A DNA stretch of 64,000 bases, taken from positions 744,001 through 808,000 of the forward strand of contig NZ_CP012541.1 in assembly GCF_001298465.1 (NCBI RefSeq), written 5' to 3'. This DNA is from Campylobacter concisus (GTDB taxonomy: Bacteria > Campylobacterota > Campylobacteria > Campylobacterales > Campylobacteraceae). Position 1 is the first letter of the stretch; each line of letters opens with the position of its first letter. Under the pieces are notes generated by a model, which saw only the letters and a list, made by a program, of their open reading frames with translations, did no database searches and was not told the DNA's origin. Below are positions 45,301 through 54,538 of this stretch, one piece after another. Both the position numbers and the translations under genes were made by a program.

Positions 45301-45920
45301 AAGTAGTTATTTTTGATATGGATGGCACCGTGATCGATAGCGGCGAGGCGATATATAAAACGGTGAATGAAGTAAGAGATGAGCTAAATTTGCCGCCACT
45401 TGAAAAAGAATTTATCATAAAAGCGATCAACGAGCCAGGTAGAAATTTGGCCCTTGAGTTTTACGGCATCGACACGCCAAGCAGGAGCTTAAAAGAGGGC
45501 TTTGAAGAGAAATTTAAGAAATTTTACGATGAGTGTGCGAGCACGTATGAGGGCGTAAAAGAGCTTTTGCAAAAGTGCAGAGATGCTGGCTACAAAGTCG
45601 TTTTGGCAAGCAATGCACCACACGATACGCTAGAGAAAATTTTAAAGAAAAATGAAATTTATGAGCTATTTGACGAGGTTATCGGCGCTAGCAAAGAGAT
45701 ACCGCAAAAGCCAGATCCTGCGATGCTTCATCTAGCTGTTAGTAAAACTAAAGCTAACAAGGCGATCTTTGTTGGAGATAGCCTAAAAGACGAGCTAGCT
45801 GCCAAAAATGCAAATATGCCTTTCTTGCAAGTTAGCTGGGGATTTGGCGAGGAGAGCAAAACTGCGACCTATAATGCCAAAAATGTTGGTGGGGCGTGGG
45901 AGATAATATTAAATTTTTAA
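45297..45920 (+). CDS. HAD-family phosphatase, Gph-like
   Basis: 207 residues. HAD motif I FDMDGTVIDSG (D8/D10 counted from the TTG start), motif II VLASNA, motif III lysine in IPQKPDPAM and motif IV FVGDSLKDELAA. Similar to phosphoglycolate phosphatase/beta-phosphoglucomutase subfamily I; the actual substrate is unknown. TTG start overlaps the preceding stop (TTGA). Confidence 0.88.
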   Translation: MKVVIFDMDGTVIDSGEAIYKTVNEVRDELNLPPLEKEFIIKAINEPGRNLALEFYGIDTPSRSLKEGFEEKFKKFYDECASTYEGVKELLQKCRDAGYKVVLASNAPHDTLEKILKKNEIYELFDEVIGASKEIPQKPDPAMLHLAVSKTKANKAIFVGDSLKDELAAKNANMPFLQVSWGFGEESKTATYNAKNVGGAWEIILNF

Positions 45921-45936
45921 CTTAGTTTTAATTGGC

Positions 45937-45942
45937 TATAAT
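45937..45942 (+). promoter_or_regulatory. -10 box upstream of the DUF2018-like gene
   Basis: TATAAT in TTGGCTATAATC, 26 nt before the ATG at 45969; probably drives the small gene cluster that leads to ispB, hemA and proS. Confidence 0.5.
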
Positions 45943-45968
45943 CTTAAGAAATTTTCAAAGAAACAGTG

Positions 45969-46223
45969 ATGATAGATATATTTGAGGGCAGTGCGAGGGA
46001 TAAATTTTATGACATTTTGTTTAACGCAAATGCCGTTTTGGTTAAAAACGAGATAGATAAAATTTTTGAGAAATTTGTGGCTCTTAGCGAGCTTTGCGAG
46101 AGGCATGGCATTAACGAAGATGAGGTTGCAAATTTTGTGGCTAGCGAACAAGATAAAATTTATAATGGTTTAAATGACCTGTATATTGGGCTTAGTGGAG
46201 AAATTTTAAGCCAAAATGAGTAA
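45969..46223 (+). CDS. DUF2018-like small protein
   Basis: 84 residues, all-helical, acidic. MIDIFEGSARDKFYDILFNAN and a C-terminal helix match my recollection of DUF2018, a small epsilonproteobacterial family of unknown role. ATG at 45969 chosen over the GTG one codon earlier. Overlaps the next gene by 8 nt. Confidence 0.65.
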   Translation: MIDIFEGSARDKFYDILFNANAVLVKNEIDKIFEKFVALSELCERHGINEDEVANFVASEQDKIYNGLNDLYIGLSGEILSQNE

Positions 46224-46647
46224 GATTTTTGCACTCATTGCTTTGCTTGTTGCTCTTATTTTTGCTAAGGAGCCAAATTTTGACCCAAGTGCAATTCACA
46301 CATTTGAGCTTAAAAAAGATGAGTGGGCGAGGGTTTTTATAACTGAAAAACGAACTCAAAGGGTCGAGACATTTGACTTTCGTTGGACGCTATTTGATAG
46401 CACAAATATTACCGTGCAAAGCTTTTTTAGGCGCTATCCAAGGCAGATGGTCTTTTCGCTAAGACAAGGACAAAACACCTATATGCAGCGAGTTTTGCCT
46501 GATTTTACGATGCCGCCAAATGAGAGCGTAAGCCTTTATATATCATTTATTGACTTTAAGGATAAAAAGGCGCATTTTAGGGTAGCTTTGCTAGATGAAA
46601 GCAAGCGCGTGGATGTGGGTTTTAGAGATCCAGATGAGGCTAAATAG
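46216..46647 (+). CDS. Secreted protein of unknown function
   Basis: 143 residues with a signal peptide (MSKIFALIALLVALIFA). The mature part is beta-rich, with repeated aromatic/Arg motifs (FRRYPRQMVFSLRQG) and no cysteines, suggesting a periplasmic beta-sandwich. No family recognised. Ten nt before the polyprenyl synthase start. Confidence 0.7.
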   Translation: MSKIFALIALLVALIFAKEPNFDPSAIHTFELKKDEWARVFITEKRTQRVETFDFRWTLFDSTNITVQSFFRRYPRQMVFSLRQGQNTYMQRVLPDFTMPPNESVSLYISFIDFKDKKAHFRVALLDESKRVDVGFRDPDEAK

Positions 46648-46657
46648 AAGGATAAAA

Positions 46658-47551
46658 ATGGATAAAATCGATGAAATAATGGGTAAATTTATAAGCGAGC
46701 TTGGCTGCAAAGAGGCGTTTGAGATGTTTTTAAAGATAAGCTCAGGCAAGAAGCTGCGCTCAAAACTTCTTTTAAAGATCGCAGGAGAAAGTGAAATTTC
46801 ACTTAAACTCTGCGCTATCATCGAGCTTATTCACCTTGCAAGCTTGCTTCATGACGACGTCATAGACGAGGCAAATATAAGACGAGGCAAGCCAAGTATA
46901 AATGCACTTTATGGCAGCAAAAACTCAGTCATGCTAGGCGACATCCTCTACTCGAAGGCTTATTTTGAGCTTACAAAATTTGATCCAAACATCGCAGCTA
47001 TCATCTCAGACGCAGTAAGCAAGCTAAGTATCGGCGAGATGATGGATGTAAAAATGGCTGAAAATTTTAATGAAAATGAGCAAGAATACTTAAAAATGAT
47101 CTACTATAAAACAGCTGTTTTGATAGAAGCCACGGCTATTTGCGGGGCGAAGCTAGCTGGCAAAGATAGTGAGAAATTTGGAATTTATGGCAAAAATTTA
47201 GGTCTTGCATTTCAGGTCGTTGATGATATATTAGACATAACTCAAGATGAAAAAACGCTTGGCAAGCCAGCACTTAATGACTTTGTCGAAGGCAAAACGA
47301 CACTTCCTTACATTTATCTTTATAAGAGCTTAGATGAAGCTGGCAAAGCAAAACTTAGATCGCTTTGGTCAAAGAGACTAAACGCAGGTGAAATTTCTTG
47401 GCTAAAAGAGGAATTTATTAAGACAAATTCGCTTCAAAAAGCGGTTAATGAAGCAAAAAGGCTTGGAAATGAAGCGATAGAAGCGATAAAAGAGTATAAA
47501 AACGCCGAGCTTGAAGGGATCATAAAAAGCATGATAGATAGGGAATTTTGA
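46658..47551 (+). CDS. ispB: Polyprenyl diphosphate synthase
   Basis: 297 residues from ATG 46658 (after AAGGAT); an open frame begins at 46595 inside the previous gene but is not conserved-looking. First Asp-rich motif LLHDDVIDEANIRRGKPS and second GLAFQVVDDILD are intact; FQ and chain-length region fit long-chain (octaprenyl-type) synthases that supply the menaquinone side chain. ispA-type (C15) is possible. Stop overlaps hemA start. Confidence 0.88.
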   Translation: MDKIDEIMGKFISELGCKEAFEMFLKISSGKKLRSKLLLKIAGESEISLKLCAIIELIHLASLLHDDVIDEANIRRGKPSINALYGSKNSVMLGDILYSKAYFELTKFDPNIAAIISDAVSKLSIGEMMDVKMAENFNENEQEYLKMIYYKTAVLIEATAICGAKLAGKDSEKFGIYGKNLGLAFQVVDDILDITQDEKTLGKPALNDFVEGKTTLPYIYLYKSLDEAGKAKLRSLWSKRLNAGEISWLKEEFIKTNSLQKAVNEAKRLGNEAIEAIKEYKNAELEGIIKSMIDREF

Positions 47552-48834
47552 TGCACTATTTAGATATAAGTTTTACATATAAAAATACTGATATTTCGGT
47601 TAGAGAAAAGCTTGCATTTGATAGCGATGAGAAAAAAGAGCAAATTTTAAAACTACTAAGGTCAAACAAAAGTATAAACGAATGTATGGTTTTAAATACA
47701 TGCAACCGCGTCGAGATAATTGCAAGCGTTAGTGATCTAGAAAGTGCAACGACGCATGCGTTTAGATGCATGTCTGTATTTTCAGGTGTTTTTGAAGATG
47801 AGCTTTATGAAAGGGCTGATATTTATGAAGATAGCGGAGCCGTGCACCACCTCTTTGCCGTGGCAAGCTCGCTTGATAGCCTAGTCGTCGGCGAAACGCA
47901 GATCGTTGGCCAGCTAAAAAATGCCTTTAAATTTGCTTACGATAGCTCAGCTTGCGGCGAACAAATCAGTAAAATCATCCACTATGCATGTAAATGCGCT
48001 GCTAAAGTTAGAAACGAAACTCAAATTTCTAAAAACCCGATCTCCGTTTCAAGCGTTGCTGTGGCAAAAGCAAAAGAAATTTTTGGTACGCTTGAAGGAA
48101 AAACTGCTATCGTTGTAGGCGCTGGCGAGATGGGCGAGCTAGCAGCAAAACACCTAATCTCAAGTGGCGCAGAGGTGATCATCATAAACAGAAGCTCCGA
48201 GCGTGTTGAGCAGCTAGTTGATAGTCTAGGAGATAACGCTAGCTGGGATAGCATTTTAAAATTAAAAGAGTATGTAAATAATTACGACCTAATATTTTCA
48301 AGCACCGCAGCCCCGCACGCTATCATCACAAACGCCATAATCGAACCAAGAGAATTTCATAGATACTTTTTTGATATTGCCGTACCAAGGGATATTGATC
48401 TTATAAATACAGAATTTATTAGCGTCTATACGGTCGATAGTTTAGAAGAGATAGTAAGGAAAAATTTAGCCCTAAGAGAGGAGCAAGCACAAAAGGCTTA
48501 TTCTATCGTAGGTCAAAGCACAAGCGAATTTTTAAAAATTTTAAAAGAAGATATGAGCGTTCCACTCATAAAATCGATCCGCAAGCAAGCTGAAATTTGT
48601 GCTAAAAATGAGCTAGAAAAGGCGATAAAAAAGGGTTATTTAAAACATAGCGACTTTGAGGAGGCGCAAAAGCTCATCCATCAAGTCTTTAAGGCATTTT
48701 TGCACCAGCCAACTATGAAGCTAAAAGGACTTGCAGACGAGGAGAGAGCGAGTGAGCTTTCAAATGGAGTTAAATTTTTATTTGACATACAAGATGAACA
48801 AAATTTTCAAGCAGGAGATATAGATGAAATTTAG
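47551..48834 (+). CDS. hemA: Glutamyl-tRNA reductase
   Basis: 427 residues from ATG 47551. Catalytic C51 in [25 protein letters not shown], and the NADPH-binding [14 protein letters not shown]. First step of heme synthesis from Glu-tRNA. In an operon with ispB, proS, fxsA and hemC; the last 11 nt overlap proS. Confidence 0.98.
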   Translation: MHYLDISFTYKNTDISVREKLAFDSDEKKEQILKLLRSNKSINECMVLNTCNRVEIIASVSDLESATTHAFRCMSVFSGVFEDELYERADIYEDSGAVHHLFAVASSLDSLVVGETQIVGQLKNAFKFAYDSSACGEQISKIIHYACKCAAKVRNETQISKNPISVSSVAVAKAKEIFGTLEGKTAIVVGAGEMGELAAKHLISSGAEVIIINRSSERVEQLVDSLGDNASWDSILKLKEYVNNYDLIFSSTAAPHAIITNAIIEPREFHRYFFDIAVPRDIDLINTEFISVYTVDSLEEIVRKNLALREEQAQKAYSIVGQSTSEFLKILKEDMSVPLIKSIRKQAEICAKNELEKAIKKGYLKHSDFEEAQKLIHQVFKAFLHQPTMKLKGLADEERASELSNGVKFLFDIQDEQNFQAGDIDEI

Positions 48835-50524
48835 TAAATTTTACGCCCCAACGACCAAAGAAGCACCAAAAGACGCATCTTTGCCAAGTCATCAGTTTTT
48901 GATCAGGGGTGGATTTGTCGAGCAATTTGGCTCCGGACTTTACAACTATCTGCCGCTTGGAAAGATCATGCACGATAAAATTTCACGTGTGGTAAAAGAG
49001 GAGATGGACGAGGCTGGCGCGCTAGAGGTGAGCTTTAGCGTGGTTACTTCAAGCGAGCTTTGGAAACAAAGTGGCCGCTACAACGTCTTTGGCAAGGAGC
49101 TTTTGCGCTTCAAAGATAGAAAAGAAAATGACTTTGTACTAAGCCCAACAAACGAAGAGGCAGCCGTTGCCTTGGTGCGTGGCAAGGTTACTAGCTATAA
49201 GCAGCTGCCATTAAATTTATATCAGATAAATACTAAATTTCGTGACGAAGCAAGACCACGCTTTGGCTTGCTAAGAGGTCGTGAATTTACGATGAAAGAT
49301 GGTTATAGCTTTCACTCCAGCAAAGAGGATCTAAAGCGTGAGTTTGATCTTATGGAAGCAACTTACAGCAAAATTTTTACTCGTCTGGGGCTAAATTTTA
49401 GAGCCGTTGAGGCTGATAGTGGAGCCATTGGCGGTAGCGGCAGTAAAGAATTTATGGTGCTTGCAAGTAACGGAGAAGATGACATCCTTTGCTGTGAGAC
49501 TTGCAAATACGCTGCAAATATAGAGGCTGCTAGAAGAAAAGCTAGAACAACCGATGCTGAAGCACCAGAGGCTGACGCGGCTAAATTTAAAACGCCAGAT
49601 ACAAAGACTATAAAAGGTGTGGCTGAGTTTTTTAAAGTTAGCGAGTTTTACTGTATAAAAGCTGTTATTAAAAAAGCTATTTATGAAGACAAAGAAGAAG
49701 TTGTGGTCTTTTTCGTAAGAGGCGATGACGAGCTTCAAGAGACAAAGGCACAAAATGCTTGTAATGCGCTCGAGCTTGTCGATGCTAGCGAAGAAGAGAT
49801 TATAAAAGCTGGGCTTGTGGCTGGATTTTGCGGACCAGTTGGGCTAAAAGATGTAAAATTTTACATAGACAACGAGCTAAAAGGCGCAAATAATATGATA
49901 TGTGGTGCCAACGAAAAGGACTACCACTTTGTTGGCGTTAGCGTTAGCGGATTTAACAAAGAGAGATTTAAAGATCTTATAAAGGTAAAAGAGGGTGATA
50001 AATGCCCAGTTTGCGGCGGAAATTTAAAACTTAGCAAGGGTATCGAGGTAGGCCATATCTTTCAGCTAGGCGATAAATATTCAGCTGCGATGAACGCGAC
50101 ATATCTTGATGAAAATGGCAAAGCAAAGCCATTTTTGATGGGCTGCTATGGCATTGGCATCAGCAGGCTGATCGCTGTGATGATAGAGGCTAGCCACGAT
50201 GAGAAGGGCTGCATCTGGAAAAAAGAGTGCGCGCCGTTTGATGTGGAGATCATCATCTCAAATTTAAAAGATGAGGCGGGCGTGGAATTTGCATTTGAGC
50301 TTTATGAGAGCCTTAAAAAAGCTGGCATTAGTGTTATCATCGATGATAGAAACGAGAGATTTGGCGTTAAGATGAATGATTTTGAGCTTATCGGCTTTCC
50401 TTACGCGCTACTTGTGGGTAAAGAATTTGCAAATGGCAAGGTCGAGTTTATAACAAGAGATGGTTTAAGTAAAGAAACGATCGGTGTAAACGAAGCCTTT
50501 AAAAAGATAAAAGAAAGCTTATGA
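48824..50524 (+). CDS. proS: Prolyl-tRNA synthetase
   Basis: 566 residues, bacterial-type ProRS. Class II motifs: GLYNYLPLG (motif 1 area), [17 protein letters not shown] (motif 2) and [17 protein letters not shown] (motif 3). Contains the INS editing domain (~225-390, with [17 protein letters not shown] and FCGPVGL) that removes mischarged Ala, and an anticodon-binding domain at the C-terminus. A CxxC pair (CETC) sits at the INS start. Overlaps hemA and fxsA. Confidence 0.98.
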   Translation: MKFSKFYAPTTKEAPKDASLPSHQFLIRGGFVEQFGSGLYNYLPLGKIMHDKISRVVKEEMDEAGALEVSFSVVTSSELWKQSGRYNVFGKELLRFKDRKENDFVLSPTNEEAAVALVRGKVTSYKQLPLNLYQINTKFRDEARPRFGLLRGREFTMKDGYSFHSSKEDLKREFDLMEATYSKIFTRLGLNFRAVEADSGAIGGSGSKEFMVLASNGEDDILCCETCKYAANIEAARRKARTTDAEAPEADAAKFKTPDTKTIKGVAEFFKVSEFYCIKAVIKKAIYEDKEEVVVFFVRGDDELQETKAQNACNALELVDASEEEIIKAGLVAGFCGPVGLKDVKFYIDNELKGANNMICGANEKDYHFVGVSVSGFNKERFKDLIKVKEGDKCPVCGGNLKLSKGIEVGHIFQLGDKYSAAMNATYLDENGKAKPFLMGCYGIGISRLIAVMIEASHDEKGCIWKKECAPFDVEIIISNLKDEAGVEFAFELYESLKKAGISVIIDDRNERFGVKMNDFELIGFPYALLVGKEFANGKVEFITRDGLSKETIGVNEAFKKIKESL

Positions 50525-50952
50525 GATTTTTTGCATTTTTGTTTTTTTTGATAGAAGCGATATTTATCTATCTTTTTGTTGATAAATTTGGCTTTTTAAA
50601 CTACTTTCTTGAGGTGCTTGTTTCTGGATTTGTGGGTATCGCATTTCTTTTAAATGCTGGATCTTCTAGCTTAAATTTGCCTCAAGTGGCGTTTAAAAGC
50701 TTTCTTGGTGGAAATTTATTTAGTCAGTTAGGACTTAGCTTTGGTGGAATGCTTTTATTTTTGCCAGGAATTTTAACAGATGTTTTTGGCATAGCTGTAG
50801 TCGTTTTTTCTTTAGTGTTTAAGAAAAATGCAGCCAAAAACGAGAGTTATCAAGAGTTTAAATTTCAAAATTTTAGCGAACAAAGTACTAAAAAAGATGA
50901 TGGCGAGATCATCGACGTTGAGGTTATAGAAGAGCCAAAAAGAGTAAATTAG
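50521..50952 (+). CDS. fxsA: FxsA family membrane protein
   Basis: 143 residues, three to four membrane helices ([58 protein letters not shown]) and an acidic C-terminal tail. The LPGILTD motif is the FxsA signature. In E. coli its overproduction eases F-plasmid exclusion of phage T7; native role unclear. Overlaps proS by 4 nt and precedes hemC. Confidence 0.85.
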   Translation: MRFFAFLFFLIEAIFIYLFVDKFGFLNYFLEVLVSGFVGIAFLLNAGSSSLNLPQVAFKSFLGGNLFSQLGLSFGGMLLFLPGILTDVFGIAVVVFSLVFKKNAAKNESYQEFKFQNFSEQSTKKDDGEIIDVEVIEEPKRVN

Positions 50953-50960
50953 GAGAGATG

Positions 50961-51890
50961 ATGAAAGAGATAAAAATAGCAACTAGAAAGAGTATCTTAG
51001 CGCTTTGGCAAAGCGAGCATATCAAAGCTAGAATAGAATCAAAACATAACGATATAAAAGTTGAGCTTATTGGCATGAAGACAAAGGGCGACGTGATCCT
51101 TGATACGCCGCTTGCAAAGATCGGAGGCAAAGGGCTTTTTACAAAAGAACTTGAAGATAGCATGCTAAAAGGCGAGACTGACATCGCAGTACATAGCCTA
51201 AAGGATGTGCCAGTAGTCTTTCCAGAAGGACTTAAACTTGCAGCGATTTGCTCACGCGAGGATACAAGAGATGCGATGATAAGCGAGAAATTTTCTAAAT
51301 TTAGCGACCTACCACACGGTGCAAAGGTTGGTACAACGAGCCTGCGCCGCAAGATGCAGCTACTTATCATGAGGCCTGATATTGAGATCATCTCGCTTCG
51401 TGGAAACGTGCAAACTAGACTTAGAAAGCTAAAAGAGGGCGAATTTGACGCGATCATTTTAGCGATGGCTGGCATAAACCGCCTAAATGTCAAGGCTGAA
51501 GTGGCACATATCTATACATTTGGCTTTGACGAGATGATACCTGCGATGGGTCAGGGCGCTCTCGGGATAGAAGCTAGAGATGAGAAGAAAATTTTAGATG
51601 AGATCTCTTTTTTAAACGATAAAAATGCGGTTATAGAAACGACCATAGAGCGTGACTTTGTAAGCGTTTTAGAAGGCGGCTGCCAGGTACCAATTGGCAT
51701 AAGCGCAAGGCTAAAAGGTGATGAAATTTCTATCGATGCGATCGTTGGTCTGCCTGATGGAAGCGAGTTTATAAAAGATAGCTTAAAGGTTAGCAAAGAT
51801 AAATTTCAAAGCGTTGGCAAGGAGCTAGCTCATAAATTTATAGAAAAAGGGGCGAGAGAGCTTTTAAAACGCGCTGAAGAGATGGCTTAG
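50961..51890 (+). CDS. hemC: Hydroxymethylbilane synthase
   Basis: 309 residues from the second of two ATGs (50958, 50961). KIATRKSILALWQSEHI N-terminus, HSLKDVPV, SLRRKMQL and RGNVQTRL substrate-binding motifs, and the dipyrromethane cofactor attachment C241 in EGGCQVPIG. Polymerises porphobilinogen. Last of the heme genes here; hemA is in the same run. Confidence 0.98.
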   Translation: MKEIKIATRKSILALWQSEHIKARIESKHNDIKVELIGMKTKGDVILDTPLAKIGGKGLFTKELEDSMLKGETDIAVHSLKDVPVVFPEGLKLAAICSREDTRDAMISEKFSKFSDLPHGAKVGTTSLRRKMQLLIMRPDIEIISLRGNVQTRLRKLKEGEFDAIILAMAGINRLNVKAEVAHIYTFGFDEMIPAMGQGALGIEARDEKKILDEISFLNDKNAVIETTIERDFVSVLEGGCQVPIGISARLKGDEISIDAIVGLPDGSEFIKDSLKVSKDKFQSVGKELAHKFIEKGARELLKRAEEMA

Positions 51891-51893
51891 AGT

Positions 51894-52259
51894 GTGTTTG
51901 AGCTAAAATTTAAAGCAAAAGCCCTAACCGCTACTAAAAATAGCAAAGACAACTACTATATGATCGGTCTTGCAGACGACAAATACGACTACAAAAACTA
52001 CATAATCTTTCAAAGACCGATCAAGCTCAAAAAAGATGACGACGAAAACGCCGACATAAACGGCATATACGCAGAGTGCAACGGCGACGTTTGCTACAAC
52101 GCTTGCAAATGCGTAACTATCACTGATAAAACTATCATTTTTGAGGTGCAAGATAGCCTCATTTGCGTAGATACCGAGGATGTAAAGCTTAATGAGCGCT
52201 TTATGAAATATAGCAAAGAGATATTTGGCAAACTGCTAAAATGTAGCATATCGAAGTAA
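51894..52259 (+). CDS. Hypothetical protein with Cys cluster
   Basis: 121 residues from GTG 51894, 3 nt after hemC. Beta-rich, no signal peptide or membrane helix. Five cysteines, with CNGDVCYNACKC in the middle and one in the C-terminal LLKCSISK; the central group could bind a metal. No family recognised. May be co-transcribed with hemC. Confidence 0.6.
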   Translation: MFELKFKAKALTATKNSKDNYYMIGLADDKYDYKNYIIFQRPIKLKKDDDENADINGIYAECNGDVCYNACKCVTITDKTIIFEVQDSLICVDTEDVKLNERFMKYSKEIFGKLLKCSISK

Positions 52260-52585
52260 TTAATAAAATTTACTGCCGTTTTTAAAACTGCGATGCCATC
52301 TAGCGTTTAAAAAAATTGTAATGAATCACTTTGGAAAAGACGTAAGTATGCCGGCCATGTGTGGCTGTGCGTTGAGCACTAGTTTGCGGACGTTATGACA
52401 ATGGAGTATAAATTTAGTGCTTGTGTCTATTTAAACGGCGAGGCAATACCGCAAAGACTGCTTCCGAAACAGCGATCGATACTCTGATAGCTATCGGTGC
52501 GTTCGGCAAATAATAAATACCCGCTTTGCTTCGCCTTTTTCAGCTATTTTTGGCTAAAATCGCCCAAAAATCAAAAAGGCGAAAT
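52260..52585. other. Intergenic stretch with possible decayed gene
   Basis: No intact gene. GC content is visibly higher than in the neighbours for ~52340-52510. Short frames such as MEYKFSACVYLNGEAIPQR (from 52402) and TASETAIDTLIAIGAFGK (ending near 52512) lie in adjacent frames and could be pieces of one broken small gene. The ubiD ribosome site AAAAGGCGAA closes the stretch. No promoter, tRNA or terminator could be assigned with confidence. Confidence 0.3.
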
Positions 52586-54394
52586 ATGGACTACATCAAG
52601 CTTTTAAAAGAAAATAATCTACTTCGTGTTATCGACGAGCCAACAGATATTGATCTTGAGATCGCGCACGCTAGCTACATCGAGGTCAAGCGTGAGGGCT
52701 CGCAAGCGCTACTTTTTAAAAACCCAGTTTGTAAAAAAACTGGGCGTAAATTTGCCCCTGTGCTTACAAATATCTACGGCTCAAAACGTGCGCTTGAGCT
52801 TATCTTTGGGCTAAAGCCTGATGAGATCGCAGCCGAGATAGAAAAGCTTTTAAAGCCCAGAAAACCAGAGAATTTCAAAGAAAAGCTTGATTTTTTAGCC
52901 TATCTTTTTAGTATGAGAAAAATTTTCACTAAGAGATTAAAAGGCGAGGGCGAGTGCCAGCAGGTCAAATTTATAGGCGAGCAGGCTGATCTTTTTAGCC
53001 TGCCTGCGCTAAAAACATGGCCGCATGACGGAGGCGCTTTTATCACGATGGGGCAGGTCTATACGCAAAGCTTGGACGGCTCTTTGCAAAATTTAGGCAT
53101 GTATAGACTGCAAATTTATGACAAAAATCACCTTGGCATGCACTGGCAAATACACAAAGACGGTGCAAATTTCTTTCACGAGTACAAGCGTGCAGGTAAA
53201 AAAATGCCCGTTTCAGTAGCTATTGGTGGCGATCCGCTTTATATTTGGTGCGGGCAAGCACCGCTTCCAAAGGGAGTTTTTGAACTTTTGCTTTATGGTT
53301 TTATCCGCAAAGAGCCAGCCAAACTTGTAAAATCCTTAACGAATGAAATTTGCGTCCCGCACGATGCAGACTACGTGATAGAGGGTTTCGTGGATACTAC
53401 TAAGAGCGAACTCGAGGGGCCATTTGGCGATCACACTGGCTTTTATACACCTATCGAGCCTTTTCCGGTGATGGATGTAACGGCGATAACTAGCAAGCGT
53501 GAGCCGGTATTTCACGCAACTGTGGTTGGAAAGCCACCACTTGAGGATAAATATATGGGCTGGGCGACTGAGCGGGTTTTTTTGCCGCTTTTACGAACGA
53601 CCGTGCCTGAACTACTGGACTACAATATGCCTGAAAATGGCGTTTTTCACAACCTAATCTTAGCTAAGATAAATACGCTCTATCCAGCTCATGCAAAGCA
53701 GGCTATGCACGCATTTTGGGGTGTTGGGCAGATGAGTTTTGTAAAACATGCCATTTTTGTTGGAGCCGATGCGCCTGAGCTTAAAGATTATGATAAATTT
53801 ACTAGCTTTGTTTTAAATCGTTTTGGTAGCCAGAGTGTGTTAATAAGCCAAGGTGTGTGCGATCAGCTTGATCACGCTAGTCCAAATTCGTGCTTTGGCG
53901 GCAAACTCGGCGTAGATGCGACGCAAGACTTTTGTAAATTTAGCCCTGCGGTTTTAAGCGACAGCGAGCTTTTGGCTAAATTTCAAAGTATAGCACCAAA
54001 TATAAAAGAGCTTAGGCAGTTTAAAACGGATACCAAAACGCCTATTTGTGTGGTGAAATTTGAAAAAGATTGTGTGGTAAAAGAGCTTTTTGACAAGCTT
54101 TTGACATTTAGAGAATTTTTCAAACTCCTTATCGTTGTGGATATGCAAAATCACCTTGAAAACTCATATATGCTACTTTGGCGTGTGACAAACAATATCG
54201 ATGCTTTGCGTGATATTTTCATAGATGGTGAAAATTTCTGCGTGGATGCAACGAGCAAGGACGAGCTAGAGGGATATACGAGAGGCTGGCCGTTACAAAC
54301 TGATTGTGACCGCGAAGTAGTTGCTGATCTAGTTAAGCGCGGCATAGTAAAAAATGAGCCAGAGTTATTTAAAAAATTTGAAATATTTGGATAG
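52586..54394 (+). CDS. ubiD: UbiD-family decarboxylase (menaquinone pathway)
   Basis: 602 residues from ATG 52586 (AAAAAGGCGAA before it); an open frame starts at 52526 without support. UbiD fold with LFSLPALKTWPHDGGAFIT, prFMN-site segments GMYRLQIYDKNHLGMHWQIHKDG and ELEGPFGDHTGFYTP, and the catalytic E/R region. Epsilonproteobacteria make menaquinone by the futalosine route, which uses such a prenylated-FMN decarboxylase late in the pathway. The UbiX partner is not in the window. Confidence 0.92.
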   Translation: MDYIKLLKENNLLRVIDEPTDIDLEIAHASYIEVKREGSQALLFKNPVCKKTGRKFAPVLTNIYGSKRALELIFGLKPDEIAAEIEKLLKPRKPENFKEKLDFLAYLFSMRKIFTKRLKGEGECQQVKFIGEQADLFSLPALKTWPHDGGAFITMGQVYTQSLDGSLQNLGMYRLQIYDKNHLGMHWQIHKDGANFFHEYKRAGKKMPVSVAIGGDPLYIWCGQAPLPKGVFELLLYGFIRKEPAKLVKSLTNEICVPHDADYVIEGFVDTTKSELEGPFGDHTGFYTPIEPFPVMDVTAITSKREPVFHATVVGKPPLEDKYMGWATERVFLPLLRTTVPELLDYNMPENGVFHNLILAKINTLYPAHAKQAMHAFWGVGQMSFVKHAIFVGADAPELKDYDKFTSFVLNRFGSQSVLISQGVCDQLDHASPNSCFGGKLGVDATQDFCKFSPAVLSDSELLAKFQSIAPNIKELRQFKTDTKTPICVVKFEKDCVVKELFDKLLTFREFFKLLIVVDMQNHLENSYMLLWRVTNNIDALRDIFIDGENFCVDATSKDELEGYTRGWPLQTDCDREVVADLVKRGIVKNEPELFKKFEIFG

Positions 54395-54503
54395 CTTTGA
54401 GGTGCTCAAGCAAATTTATAAATTTTGCTTTTTGCTGCGGATTTGAAATTTTTAATAAGACTTGCTTAATCAAACGCTAGTGTTTTTATGCTAATTTAAA
54501 AAT

Positions 54504-54528
54504 AGCTTTTAGACTAGGTCTAAAAGCT
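54504..54528. terminator. Terminator between ubiD and ppk
   Basis: Perfect 11-bp stem AGCTTTTAGAC / GTCTAAAAGCT with a 3-nt loop between convergent genes; T-rich downstream on the plus strand (TAATTTGTTTTT). Confidence 0.75.
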
Positions 54529-54538
54529 TAATTTGTTT

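Noticed and set aside
49391..49753. 120-codon minus-strand frame in proS
   Set aside because: Antisense to the ProRS editing domain; no ribosome site or protein pattern.
50924..51493. 189-codon minus-strand frame opposite hemC
   Set aside because: hemC is certain on the plus strand and no start signal supports the antisense frame.
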